This document shows, one piece after another, positions 7,954 to 20,327 of a stretch of 64,000 nucleotides of DNA. A program made the position numbers and the translations under genes. Positions within the stretch are counted from its first letter, which is position 1, and each line of letters begins with the position of its first letter. The notes below the pieces were generated by a model that saw nothing but the letters and a program-made list of their open reading frames with translations, was not told the origin of the DNA and ran no database searches. The stretch is from Sphingomonas kyeonggiensis (GTDB lineage Bacteria > Pseudomonadota > Alphaproteobacteria > Sphingomonadales > Sphingomonadaceae): contig NZ_JACHLN010000001.1 in NCBI RefSeq assembly GCF_014204495.1, positions 868,001 through 932,000 on the forward strand, in the 5' to 3' direction.

Positions 7954-7992
7954 TTGGGAAAATACACCATTGCTTGGTGTGAAATTTCCCAA
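7954..7992. promoter_or_regulatory. 39-bp imperfect palindrome upstream of sigma-54 promoter
   Basis: TTGGGAAAATACACCA (7954-7969) faces TGGTGTGAAATTTCCCAA (7975-7992) across a 5-nt spacer. Outer arms TTGGGAAA/TTTCCCAA and inner arms ACACCA/TGGTGT pair perfectly. It is centred about 97 bp upstream of the predicted start site, the usual distance for a bacterial enhancer-binding protein. Unlike the GC-rich repeats elsewhere, it is AT-rich and unique in the window. Confidence 0.55.
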
Positions 7993-8042
7993 CAGCGCGT
8001 AACTTTCTAACGCTGCCTCAATGAAATCAACCACTTAGAAAA

Positions 8043-8059
8043 TTGGCACGCTCCCTGCA
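8043..8059 (+). promoter_or_regulatory. Sigma-54 (RpoN) promoter
   Basis: TTGGCACG-CTCC-CTGCA matches the -24/-12 consensus TTGGCACG-N4-TTGCA at every conserved base except one T. The invariant GG (8045-8046) and GC (8057-8058) have correct spacing. Transcription should begin near 8070, about 50 nt before the first small ORF. I found no second match of this quality while reading the window. Confidence 0.75.
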
Positions 8060-8120
8060 ATCCATCTGGCATCGGCAAGGCCGGATGGTCCGGCAGCCGA
8101 AACACAGGGAGTAAGTTAAA

Positions 8121-8228
8121 ATGGCCGTACGTATCAGCTCGTTCCAGCACAGCGTTGCAGTCATCGGCGCCGTCGTTCTCAGCTATGGCATCCTGCTCTT
8201 CTCCTCGTCCGCGCTTCCGATCGCATGA
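8121..8228 (+). CDS. Small hydrophobic protein (35 aa)
   Basis: MAVRISSFQHSVAVIGAVVL and then SYGILLFSSSALPIA: a short polar N-terminus, one hydrophobic helix of ~20 residues and a short tail, predicted to sit in the inner membrane. GGGAG lies 11 nt before ATG. It is the first gene after the sigma-54 promoter. The family is unknown to me. That it is a real gene rests on promoter, ribosome-binding site, hydrophobic coherence and a similar ORF 35 nt downstream. Confidence 0.6.
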   Translation: MAVRISSFQHSVAVIGAVVLSYGILLFSSSALPIA

Positions 8229-8263
8229 TCGGCGCCGGACACGACGGAAGGGAGAGGATAAGC

Positions 8264-8359
8264 ATGACGCGTAGCCTGATGATCGGTGCGGCATCATTCG
8301 CCATCACCGCAATGACGATCGCCACGGTCGGCCTGCAGGGTTTCAGCCACTTCGGCTGA
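8264..8359 (+). CDS. Small hydrophobic protein (31 aa)
   Basis: MTRSLMIGAASFAITAMTIA and then TVGLQGFSHFG: almost wholly one hydrophobic helix. A strong ribosome-binding site (GGAAGGGAGAGG) precedes ATG. It lies 35 nt after the 35-aa ORF on the same strand, so both are probably translated from the sigma-54 transcript. No recognised family. The 66 nt to the convergent lipoprotein gene hold only weak hairpins. Confidence 0.55.
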   Translation: MTRSLMIGAASFAITAMTIATVGLQGFSHFG

Positions 8360-8425
8360 ACCCTGCGAGCCGCCCGGCGGCGGCCACCAAAAGGCGGAAG
8401 TTCGGTCCGCCCGAACACCCGAGAC

Positions 8426-9586
8426 TCAGCGGCCCGGACAGAGCCCCCAGCCCGGCGGCGGCACCATCCGGAAGGGATGGAACACCCCCGGCTTCAAGAT
8501 ACCCTCGTCGAACAGCATCGCCAGGAACGCCTCATGGCGGACATAGCGGCGAAAGGCGTGAAACGGCTCCGGCTCACGGAAGCCATAGCCGAGCATCCCG
8601 CAATAGCGGCCCTCATCCCGAACGGCCTCGCCCACTTCGGCCTTGAGCCCGAAATCGGTGGGATTGAGCTTGCCACTCAACCCGATGAACTTGTCGAGCA
8701 CCGGATCGCCGCGGTTGACCGTGTAGCGCAGGCTCGCCAGCTGCGGCCCGAGGTCGCGCAGCTTGCCGCAGGGCTGCTTGTCCACAATCGCCGCCTGCTG
8801 ACCCTGATCGCAGAAATCGATCCGGCCGATCGCCGGCGCCAGCATCAGCGCATGGATGCGATTGCCCCGGTCCGGCAAGGGCGGCGGCGTGAGCAACGCC
8901 GAATAATCGCCATGCCAGCGCGCCGAGACTTCGCGCGCCCTGGCAATGAAATCGCGATGATAGACCGGATTGCCCAGCGCGCTCAGGATCACCGAGGCGC
9001 CGCGGCTATGGCTGATCAGATAGACCTGCTTGCCCTTGATCCGCGCCAGCACCCGGCGCAACCCGCGCGAACCGGCAAGCTGGCTGGTCGCCGTGGCACG
9101 GAACCAGATCTTGCCCGCACCGAGCAGCTTGCCGGTGAGCCCGTCCCAGTTGAAGCGGATCACGCCGTCGTCCGGCCCGAGGTCGAGCTGCGCCTCGATC
9201 GTGTCGAAGGGCGGCTCACTGTCGTCGATCTCGCTGTTGAAGCCATGGATCAGCACGAAGATCCGTTTCTTGTCCCGCGCGAACGCCTCGATATCGGCGA
9301 GCTGCCGTGCTTCCTCGCGCGCGATCAGGGCGTCGAGCCCGGGCTTGCCCAGCGCTTCGTCGAGCAGGCTGCCGGCCTTCAGCTTGCCGCGATCGGCATA
9401 GCTGCGCCAGCCATCGGGATAGAAGGTGCCGTTCATGTCGACGAACAGCTCGGCCCGCCTGGCGGCCGCCGGATCGAGATCGGCCGGTGCCAGGAAGCGT
9501 TCGCGCTGCGGATAGGCATGCGACCAGCAGCCGCCCAGCAGGACGGCAAGCGCCAGTAGAAATACGCGCGCAAACCCTTGTCGCAT
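8426..9586 (-). CDS. Alpha/beta-hydrolase-like lipoprotein
   Basis: 386-residue lipoprotein with signal peptide and lipobox LLGGC (acylated Cys20), so membrane-anchored and facing the periplasm. The body looks like an alpha/beta hydrolase of the DUF900 kind: a strand-turn IFVLIHGFNSE (oxyanion region) and a nucleophile elbow LISHSRGAS, in which the usual first Gly of GxSxG is Ser. Substrate unknown. GGGGAG lies 5 nt before ATG. It stands alone on the minus strand between the convergent microprotein unit and a PEBP gene. Confidence 0.75.
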   Translation of the reverse strand: MRQGFARVFLLALAVLLGGCWSHAYPQRERFLAPADLDPAAARRAELFVDMNGTFYPDGWRSYADRGKLKAGSLLDEALGKPGLDALIAREEARQLADIEAFARDKKRIFVLIHGFNSEIDDSEPPFDTIEAQLDLGPDDGVIRFNWDGLTGKLLGAGKIWFRATATSQLAGSRGLRRVLARIKGKQVYLISHSRGASVILSALGNPVYHRDFIARAREVSARWHGDYSALLTPPPLPDRGNRIHALMLAPAIGRIDFCDQGQQAAIVDKQPCGKLRDLGPQLASLRYTVNRGDPVLDKFIGLSGKLNPTDFGLKAEVGEAVRDEGRYCGMLGYGFREPEPFHAFRRYVRHEAFLAMLFDEGILKPGVFHPFRMVPPPGWGLCPGR

Positions 9587-9661
9587 GATGCTCCCCGCGA
9601 GGCGAGCATCAGGTGGCAGGCGCGCGCGATCGCGGCAAGCGGCTTTCGAGCCGGGCCGCTG

Positions 9662-10276
9662 TCAGGCGGTGGCGCTTGCCCCGACCGGGCCGATTGGCGC
9701 TTCCTCGCCGCGGGAATAGGTGCCGGTGAGCAGCCCTGCGGCGATCACCCTGCCTTCCATCGCCCGCAGCACGGCGCCACGGCCCGGATTCTCGCTCGGC
9801 TCAGGCCCTTCGGTCAGCGCGAAGATCTGGAAAGCGTAGCTATGCTCGCCATGCCCGTTGGGCGGATCGGGCGGCAGCCAGCCTTCGACGAACACGCTGT
9901 TGCGCCCGACATCCTCGCCCTCGGCACCGCCGGCGCCATCGGGCGCGATCTCGCCTTCCTTGAGGTCGCCGTCGATCGGCAGGCCCCAGACGATTCCGTG
10001 CACCACCGGCTGCGGCGTCGGTGCATCGGGATCCTCGACGATCAGCACCAGCCGCGCCGTTCCCTCGGGCACCCCGGTCCAGAACAAGGGCGGCGACACG
10101 CCTTCGCCATCGGCGGTGAAGCGATCGGGCAGGCGCCCGTCATTGGCAAAGGCCGGGCTGGCGAGATGGATCACGCCTTCGCCGGCCAGTTCGGGCCGGA
10201 CGATCGCCAGCTTGTCGGCACCGGCACGAAACGGGCTCAGCGCCTTGCCGAGCCAATGGGGAAGATGTTCGAGCAT
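9662..10276 (-). CDS. YbhB/YbcL family Raf-kinase-inhibitor-like protein
   Basis: 204-residue phosphatidylethanolamine-binding-protein (PEBP) fold. Seen: FTADGEGVSPPLFWTGVPEG, LVLIVEDPDAP and VVHGIVWGLP, the ligand-pocket motifs of the bacterial branch. Its in vivo role is not established. No signal peptide, so probably cytoplasmic. The start is ATG 10276, with GAGGAG 6 nt upstream. A longer frame from 10324 has no such site and adds non-homologous residues. Confidence 0.85.
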   Translation of the reverse strand: MLEHLPHWLGKALSPFRAGADKLAIVRPELAGEGVIHLASPAFANDGRLPDRFTADGEGVSPPLFWTGVPEGTARLVLIVEDPDAPTPQPVVHGIVWGLPIDGDLKEGEIAPDGAGGAEGEDVGRNSVFVEGWLPPDPPNGHGEHSYAFQIFALTEGPEPSENPGRGAVLRAMEGRVIAAGLLTGTYSRGEEAPIGPVGASATA

Positions 10277-10330
10277 CGCTTTCTCCTCGGCTGCTGAACC
10301 GATGAGAAGGCGGGAGGCTCCCATCCGTCA

Positions 10331-10415
10331 CGTCATCCCGGCCCTGAGCCGGGATCCCGCTTCTCCTTCGCCAGCCCGAGGCAGCGGACCCCGGCTCAAG
10401 GCCAGGGTAGCGATG
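10331..10415. repeat. Inverted intergenic repeat (CGTCATCCCGGCCCTGAGCC type)
   Basis: CGTCATCCCGGCCCTGAGCCGGGATC at 10331-10356 (itself palindromic around CTGA; key parts CCCGGC and GCCGGG) faces a degenerate inverted copy, CCCCGGCTCAAGGCCAGGGT, around 10389-10408. This resembles a repeat widespread between genes in alphaproteobacteria. It separates the glutathione-transferase gene from the PEBP gene. Confidence 0.7.
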
Positions 10416-10419
10416 AGAG

Positions 10420-11091
10420 CTACAGGTCGAGCTTCTCGTAATCGGCGGGCGGCGGGATGCCTTCCATGCGCTCGCTGAGCAGCGGGCGGAAGCTCGGGCG
10501 GCTCTTCATCCGGATATACCAGCCCTTGGCCTGCTCATGGCTCTTCCAGTCGATGCCGCCGAGATAATCGGCGATCGAGATCTGCGCCGCCGCCGCGAGA
10601 TCGGCCAGGCTCATCGTCGGGCCGGCCAGCCAGGTGCGGTGATCGAGCAGATAATCGATATAATCGAGATGGTTGACCGCCGCCTTCATCGCATTGCGCA
10701 GCGCCTGGCCATCGGGCGACTGCTTGTAGACGATGCGCTTGAGCATCCGCTCGTGGAGCAGGGGCGCGGTGATCTCGGCATAGAAATTGGTGTCGAACCA
10801 GATCGCCAGGCGGCGGATCTCGGCGCGATCGGTGGCGGTGCCGTTGAGCATCGGCGCCTTGTTCACCGTCTCCTCGAAGAACTCGCAGATCACCTGCGAA
10901 TCGATCAGCGTCACACCGCGCTCGTCATCGACCATCACCGGCACCTGCCCGGTAGGGTTCAGGTCGAGGAACTCGTCGCGCCGCAGCCAGGGCGATTCCC
11001 GCACCGGCTCATAGCCTACGCCCTTCTCGCCCAGCAGCAGCCGGACCTTGCGCGAGAAGGGACAGAGCGGGAATTGGTAAAGCTGCCACAT
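10420..11091 (-). CDS. Glutathione S-transferase family protein
   Basis: 223 residues. The N-terminal thioredoxin-like domain starts MWQLYQFPLCPFSRKVRLLL, with a CPFS active-site-like motif and the cis-Pro/Ser glutathione-binding signature TGQVPVMVDD...LIDSQVICEF. The helical C-terminal domain contains LAGPTMSLADLAAAAQIS, the N-capping/hydrophobic-staple Asp motif. It probably acts in glutathione-dependent detoxification. The substrate cannot be told. Cytoplasmic. Confidence 0.88.
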   Translation of the reverse strand: MWQLYQFPLCPFSRKVRLLLGEKGVGYEPVRESPWLRRDEFLDLNPTGQVPVMVDDERGVTLIDSQVICEFFEETVNKAPMLNGTATDRAEIRRLAIWFDTNFYAEITAPLLHERMLKRIVYKQSPDGQALRNAMKAAVNHLDYIDYLLDHRTWLAGPTMSLADLAAAAQISIADYLGGIDWKSHEQAKGWYIRMKSRPSFRPLLSERMEGIPPPADYEKLDL

Positions 11092-11148
11092 CCAGTCGCT
11101 TTAGGACTCGGCACGCGCCCGCGTAAAGCGATTGCCGGGCAAAAGCGC

Positions 11149-11574
11149 TTATTTGGTCGTAAGCGCCCCACGCAGCGGCGCCAGCGCGGCGCGCAGGCGG
11201 GCGGCGGTCTGGTCGAGCGAGTCCTGCATCTGCAGCGCGCCCTCGGTCAGCTTGCCGGCAATCACGACGGCACTGCGGGCGTCGTTATGGAAGTTCTTCT
11301 CGAAATTCGGATCGCGGCGGCGCTGGATGTCACGCAGCGTGTCCTGCTCGCCGATCGTCGGATCGATATAGCGCGCGGCGGGGCCGACGCGGGTGTCGAG
11401 CACGATGCCGGCCAGGTTGGTGAGCATCGCCGCGGCGCCTTCCTGCACTATCGGATTGTTGAGCGCGCGGGCGAGCGCCTCGGTCTTGTCGCGGGTGCTG
11501 GGCTCGGGCTGGGACTGGGCAAGCGCCGGCGTGGCGGCGGCGCAAAGCAGGGCAGCGGTCAGGGCAAGACGCAT
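11149..11574 (-). CDS. Hypothetical secreted helical protein
   Basis: 141 residues with a clear signal peptide (MRLALTAALLCAAATPALAQ). The mature part is helical and contains ALARALNNPIVQEGAAAMLT and DRTAARLRAALAPL-like heptads. No cysteine in the mature part and no catalytic motif recognised. Probably periplasmic. Upstream lies the tail of the glt operon, with an 84-nt gap. Confidence 0.6.
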   Translation of the reverse strand: MRLALTAALLCAAATPALAQSQPEPSTRDKTEALARALNNPIVQEGAAAMLTNLAGIVLDTRVGPAARYIDPTIGEQDTLRDIQRRRDPNFEKNFHNDARSAVVIAGKLTEGALQMQDSLDQTAARLRAALAPLRGALTTK

Positions 11575-11658
11575 GTTACGCTCCGGAGGGCGGACTCGGA
11601 TATGCGTGCTTTATATCACAAAGGCTTGGCAGATATGCAGGGGCTTGCGACGAGCCGT

Positions 11659-12048
11659 TCAGCGCGGATTGCCGCCGCAGGAATCCGCCTTCAGCGCCCA
11701 GGCGAATTTGCCGCGATCATTCTGGTATCGCGTGAGGGTGACCGTATCGCCGCGACGGCATCGATCGAGCAGGTTCGGGCCGCCGGTGAAGCGTTGCACG
11801 CCGCCGCCCGGCATCGTGACTTCGATCACGGCGACCGGACCGTGCGCCAGCGTGTACTTGCCTCCCGACGGCACGCCTTGCCGAAGGTCACGGATGGTCC
11901 CCGTTGCCACGATCTGCATGCCCTCGCGGCGCGGCAGCCCCTCCCAGCTCGGCCAGGCGAAGAATGCCCCGACCGCGAGCAGCACCAACGCCGCGACCCC
12001 TTCGCGCCAGTACTCCCGGATGGGATGACGGGCGGGCCGGGCCGTCAC
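11659..12048 (-). CDS. Hypothetical single-pass membrane protein, last gene of glt operon
   Basis: 129 residues: a basic N-terminus (MTARPARHPIREYWREG), one transmembrane helix (VAALVLLAVGAFFAWPSW), then an external domain of short beta strands (MQIVATGTIRDLR, RRGDTVTLTRYQN) and a C-terminal cysteine pair. Its ATG lies one nucleotide after the gltB stop, so it is almost certainly translated with gltB. No known family recognised. Confidence 0.65.
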   Translation of the reverse strand: MTARPARHPIREYWREGVAALVLLAVGAFFAWPSWEGLPRREGMQIVATGTIRDLRQGVPSGGKYTLAHGPVAVIEVTMPGGGVQRFTGGPNLLDRCRRGDTVTLTRYQNDRGKFAWALKADSCGGNPR

Positions 12049-12049
12049 G

Positions 12050-16563
<4,514 letters not shown>

Positions 16564-16567
<4 letters not shown>

Positions 16568-17214
16568 TGCTGCCTCGAACTGCTCGTTGCCGTGCGTACT
16601 GCCTGCCGCACCTTGGGAAGAATTGCCTGGGCCACGCGCTGCCCGGTTGTGACGCTGTTGTTGACCACCGCGGTCGCCAGCGCCCCGGTGAGCGCATGTT
16701 CCTTCGTGCCGACGGGCGATGCCCGATAGGCCACCACCACGGGATCCGCCTTGGCCGCGGCCACTTCGGCGCCGCCGCCCGGCGAAGAGAAACTGCGGAG
16801 CACGCGCGCCGATTGCGGGCTGGCATAATAGCGCTCGATCTCGACCAGCTCGGCGAGCGAGAAACGCTCCCGATAGAATGTCGCGACGGTATCGGTCAGC
16901 GCGGGTGCGAAGACCGCATCATATTGCTCGCCGGCGCCCTGCTGCGCCGCGCGCAGCGCCGCATCGCGTGCCGCCGGGTGCTGCTTGAAAAGTGCCCGGC
17001 TCCCCGCGTCGCTCTCAAGCCCCTCGGCGAACTTCTTCACAAAGGAATCGACAAATGCCTGCCGTGCGTCGGCACTGGGCGCGAAGGTGAGGTTCGCGAT
17101 ACGCTGCGCGAGCGCGGCAGCGGGCGATGCCTCGGCCACGCCCTGCGCAAGCAGCGGCGCCGGCGCCAGGAGCGGCGCGAGCAGCAGCGTCGCGGCAAGG
17201 CGCCACGCCTTCAC
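16564..17214 (-). CDS. DUF2059-like secreted protein (second of pair)
   Basis: 216 residues with signal peptide MKAWRLAATLLLAPLLAPAP and start codon GTG, overlapping the previous stop as GTGA. The mature part contains ALTDTVATFYRERFSLAELV and ERYYASPQSARVLRSF, the Phe/Tyr-rich helix pair with a FYxSPxG-like turn typical of DUF2059. Function unknown, probably periplasmic. It overlaps gltB by 4 nt, so its synthesis is tied to glutamate synthase. It is paralogous in layout to the gene just upstream. Confidence 0.7.
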
Positions 17215-17903
17215 TGGCCGCCCTTCTTCTTCGCCAGATACTCCGCCGCAGCGCGGGTCGCGAAACCTTCCATCTGCGGGCGATTGGCGGCGACCAGCTT
17301 GAGCGCCCAGGCCTGGCTGGCTGCGGCGATCTTGGGGTTGAGGCTGCCCATCTTCTGCGCCGCGGTGCTGCCCGCGAACGCCATCAGCGCCGGATAATCC
17401 TCGGGCGTCATCTTCGCCATCACCGCCGCCATCGCCGCCTGCTGCATTTCCTGCGGCGACTGGCCCGGCGCATTGCCCATCGCCTCATAGACTTCGGCGC
17501 GCACCTTCTGGCCCGTCGGGCTGGCGAAGAAGGTCAGCGTGTCGGCGATCTCGCCCGGGGTGAGCTCGGCCTTGAGGATGGTCTCGATCTCGCCGCGCAG
17601 CGACGGCAAAGCCGCGACCAGGATGCGCGTGAACTGGCCGCGCAGCTGCCCGCCGACCTGCTCGCGCAGCCCGGGATTGGCGTCATAGGCCGCCTTCATC
17701 TTCGGGTCGGCGGCCAGTTGCTGGTCCATGCCGAGGTCGAAGGCGCGGCCGGCGATGCGCCCGATCGAATCCTCGGGCGCCATCAGCGCGACGAGCTTCT
17801 GGAGATCGCCTTCGGCCACAGGTGCGCTAACCGGCGCGGCGGCAAAGGCCGAGGCCGGGAGGGCGGCGACACCAAGGGCAAGGGCGGCAAGCAAGGGCTT
17901 CAT
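17211..17903 (-). CDS. DUF2059-like secreted protein (first of pair)
   Basis: 230 residues from ATG 17903, which starts a signal peptide (MKPLLAALALGVAALPASAF). An upstream in-frame ATG would add 41 non-signal residues that overlap gltD. The key region, LTPGEIADTLTFFASPTGQK, is the DUF2059 signature. The C-terminus is Lys-rich (KKKGGQ). It begins 13 nt after the gltD stop and overlaps the next gene by 4 nt. Function unknown. Its place between gltD and gltB suggests nitrogen-linked expression. Confidence 0.75.
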   Translation of the reverse strand: MKPLLAALALGVAALPASAFAAAPVSAPVAEGDLQKLVALMAPEDSIGRIAGRAFDLGMDQQLAADPKMKAAYDANPGLREQVGGQLRGQFTRILVAALPSLRGEIETILKAELTPGEIADTLTFFASPTGQKVRAEVYEAMGNAPGQSPQEMQQAAMAAVMAKMTPEDYPALMAFAGSTAAQKMGSLNPKIAAASQAWALKLVAANRPQMEGFATRAAAEYLAKKKGGQ

Positions 17904-17916
17904 CGGGACGACTTCC

Positions 17917-19353
17917 TCAGGCAGCCCGCGCGGTATCGGCGCGGGCGCGCATCCAGGCATGCATGTGCGCCGCGACATCGCGGCCGTCGCGAATCGCCCA
18001 GACGACGAGACTCGCGCCGCGGACAATATCGCCCGCCGCGAAAACCCCGTCGAGGCTGGTCATCATCGTGCGCCCGTCGGTGCGCAGCGTGCCCCAGCGG
18101 GTGACGCCGAGCTCCTCGGCGCCGAACAGGCGCGGCAGGTCCTCGGGCTCGAAGCCGAGCGCCTTGACGACGAGATCGGCCTTGAGCTGGAACGCGCCGC
18201 CCGGATCGACTTCCGGCGCGCGGCGGCCCGAGGCGTCGGGCGCACCAAGGCGCATGCGGCTGGCGCGCACGCCGGTGACCGTGTCGACGCCATCGAACGC
18301 TTCGGGGGCGGAAAGCCAGACGAACTCGACGCCTTCCTCCTCGGCATTGGCGGTCTCGCGCTGCGAACCCGGCATGTTGGCACGGTCGCGGCGATAGAGG
18401 CACTTCACCGAGGCAGCGCCCTGGCGCACGGCGGTGCGCACGCAGTCCATCGCGGTATCGCCGCCGCCGATCACCACGACATGCTTGCCATTGGCATCGA
18501 GGCTGCCGTCGTCGAACGCGGGCACGGCATCGCCGAAGCCCTTGCGGTTCGACGCGGTGAGATAGTCGAGCGCCTCGACGATGCCCTTGGCGCCGACGCC
18601 AGGCGCCTGGATGCCGCGCGCCTTGTAGACGCCGGTGGCGATCAGCAGCGTGGTGTGGCGCTTGCGCAGCTCGTCGAGATTGGCCTCGCGGCCGACTTCG
18701 AAGCCGAGATGGAAAACCACGCCGCCCTGCTCGAGCCGCTCGATGCGGCGCATGACGACATGCTTTTCCAGCTTGAAGCCGGGGATGCCATAGGTGAGCA
18801 GCCCGCCGGCGCGATCATGCCGGTCATAGACGTGCACGTCATAGCCATATTCGCGGAGGTATTCCGCGGCGGCGAGCCCGGCCGGGCCCGCACCGATGAT
18901 GCCCACCGACTGGCCGCGCGCCGGGCCGACCGCGACCGGCTCCACCCAGCCTTCTTCCCAGGCGGTGTCGGTGATGAACTTCTCGACCGAGCCGATGGTG
19001 ACCGCACCATGCCCCGAGAACTCGATCACGCAATTGCCTTCGCACAGCCGGTCCTGCGGGCAGATGCGGCCGCAGATCTCGGGCATGGTCGAGGTGCTGT
19101 TCGACAGCTGATAGGCTTCGCGCAGCCGCCCCTCGGCGGTCAGGCGCAGCCAGTCGGGGATATGGTTGTGGAGCGGACAGTGCACCGAGCAATAGGGCAC
19201 GCCGCATTGCGAGCAGCGGCTCGACTGTTCCTCGGCGCTGGGCACCGCATAGCGATCCGCGATCTCGCGGAAATCCTCCGCACGCAGTTCCGCCTCGCGC
19301 TTGCCGGGATAAGCCTGCGCCGTTCCAACGAATTTGAGCATCGTTTCCGCCAT
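17917..19353 (-). CDS. gltD: Glutamate synthase [NADPH], small (beta) subunit
   Basis: Flavoprotein that passes electrons from NADPH to GltB. 478 residues. N-terminal 4Fe-4S cysteines in RCSQCGVPYCSVHCPLHN and ICGRICPQDRLCEGNC; FAD site GIIGAGPAGLAAAEYL; NADPH site VVVIGGGDTAMDCVRTA; C-terminal FAD contact DGVFAAGDIVRGASLVVWA. First gene of a five-gene operon with two DUF2059-like genes, gltB and a membrane protein. Confidence 0.98.
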   Translation of the reverse strand: MAETMLKFVGTAQAYPGKREAELRAEDFREIADRYAVPSAEEQSSRCSQCGVPYCSVHCPLHNHIPDWLRLTAEGRLREAYQLSNSTSTMPEICGRICPQDRLCEGNCVIEFSGHGAVTIGSVEKFITDTAWEEGWVEPVAVGPARGQSVGIIGAGPAGLAAAEYLREYGYDVHVYDRHDRAGGLLTYGIPGFKLEKHVVMRRIERLEQGGVVFHLGFEVGREANLDELRKRHTTLLIATGVYKARGIQAPGVGAKGIVEALDYLTASNRKGFGDAVPAFDDGSLDANGKHVVVIGGGDTAMDCVRTAVRQGAASVKCLYRRDRANMPGSQRETANAEEEGVEFVWLSAPEAFDGVDTVTGVRASRMRLGAPDASGRRAPEVDPGGAFQLKADLVVKALGFEPEDLPRLFGAEELGVTRWGTLRTDGRTMMTSLDGVFAAGDIVRGASLVVWAIRDGRDVAAHMHAWMRARADTARAA

Positions 19354-19476
19354 GCAGCGCGCCTAACGCCGCAAGCGAGTCGATAAAAGTCAGTAAAGCT
19401 GACCTATATTGTGTTTTTCGGCGGTTTCGGCACAAAATTGAAAGATTATTGCGCCATTTTATGGCCGATCCGGACC
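19354..19476 (-). promoter_or_regulatory. AT-rich leader of the glt operon
   Basis: The 123 nt between uppP and gltD are far more AT-rich than their surroundings and should hold the glt promoter. GTCAG-CTTTA-CTGAC, a 5-bp inverted repeat, lies near 19390-19404 and may be an operator. A loose -35/-10 pair (TTGTGC, 18 bp, CAATAT) can be drawn upstream of it on the minus strand. I claim no specific regulator. Confidence 0.4.
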
Positions 19477-20283
19477 TTATCGCATCGAAAGCCAAGCGAT
19501 CGCGCCGATACCGGCGATGATTCGGTACCAGGCAAAGGGCGCGAAGCCGTGCTTGGAGACGATGCCGACGAACAGCTTGATGACCACGATCGCGACGACA
19601 AAGGCCGTGACGAAGCCGATCCCGATCTCGTCCCAGCCGACCCGGGCCGATGCGATCGCGTCGCGATTCTTGGCAAGCTCGAGCACGGTCGCGCCGAGCA
19701 TGGTCGGGATGGCGAGGAAGAAGCTGAACTCGGCGGCGGTGCGCCGCTCGACGCCCAGGCTGAGCGCGCCCATGATCGTCGCGCCCGAGCGGCTCACGCC
19801 CGGGATCATCGCGATGCACTGGATGAAGCCGATGCCGATCGTGCGGACCAGCGGGATCTCGGCGATGCCGTGGATCGTGGCGGTCTTCGCCAGCCGCTCG
19901 ATCGCCAGGATGGCGATGCCGCCGATCACCAGCGCCCAGGCCACCACCATGGGCTGGCCGAGCAGCGCCTCGATATGCTTGTGAAGCGCGAGGCCGATCA
20001 CCGCTGCCGGGATGAAGGCGATCAGCAGGTTGCGCACGAAGCGGATCGAGACCGGGTTCAGCTTGATGAGCCCTTCGGCCACCGCCCAGAAGGTCCGCCA
20101 GTAGAGCACGACCACCGCCAGGATCGCACCGAGCTGGATGACGACGTTGAACATCCCCCAGGTCGCGGAATCATAGCCCATCAGCTCGGAAGCGAGGATC
20201 AGGTGCCCGGTCGACGAGACCGGCAGGAATTCGGTGATCCCCTCGACAATGCCGAGGAGGATCGCAACGAGGGTTTCGCTCAT
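19477..20283 (-). CDS. uppP: Undecaprenyl-diphosphatase
   Basis: Integral membrane phosphatase (BacA/UppP) that recycles undecaprenyl pyrophosphate to the monophosphate lipid carrier for peptidoglycan and O-antigen synthesis. 268 residues, several transmembrane helices, and both family motifs: EGITEFLPVSSTGHLILA near the N-terminus and PGVSRSGATI in the middle. It lies 44 nt after the NDUFA9-like SDR gene on the same strand. Confidence 0.97.
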   Translation of the reverse strand: MSETLVAILLGIVEGITEFLPVSSTGHLILASELMGYDSATWGMFNVVIQLGAILAVVVLYWRTFWAVAEGLIKLNPVSIRFVRNLLIAFIPAAVIGLALHKHIEALLGQPMVVAWALVIGGIAILAIERLAKTATIHGIAEIPLVRTIGIGFIQCIAMIPGVSRSGATIMGALSLGVERRTAAEFSFFLAIPTMLGATVLELAKNRDAIASARVGWDEIGIGFVTAFVVAIVVIKLFVGIVSKHGFAPFAWYRIIAGIGAIAWLSMR

Positions 20284-20327
20284 GCGAGATCAGGCTCCGA
20301 TGCGCCGACGGGCGCGGATAGAAAGGG

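Noticed and set aside
8062..8088. Hairpin CCATCTGGC/GCCGGATGG as a riboregulator of the small ORFs
   Set aside because: It starts upstream of the predicted sigma-54 transcription start (~8070), so the full stem would not be in the RNA.
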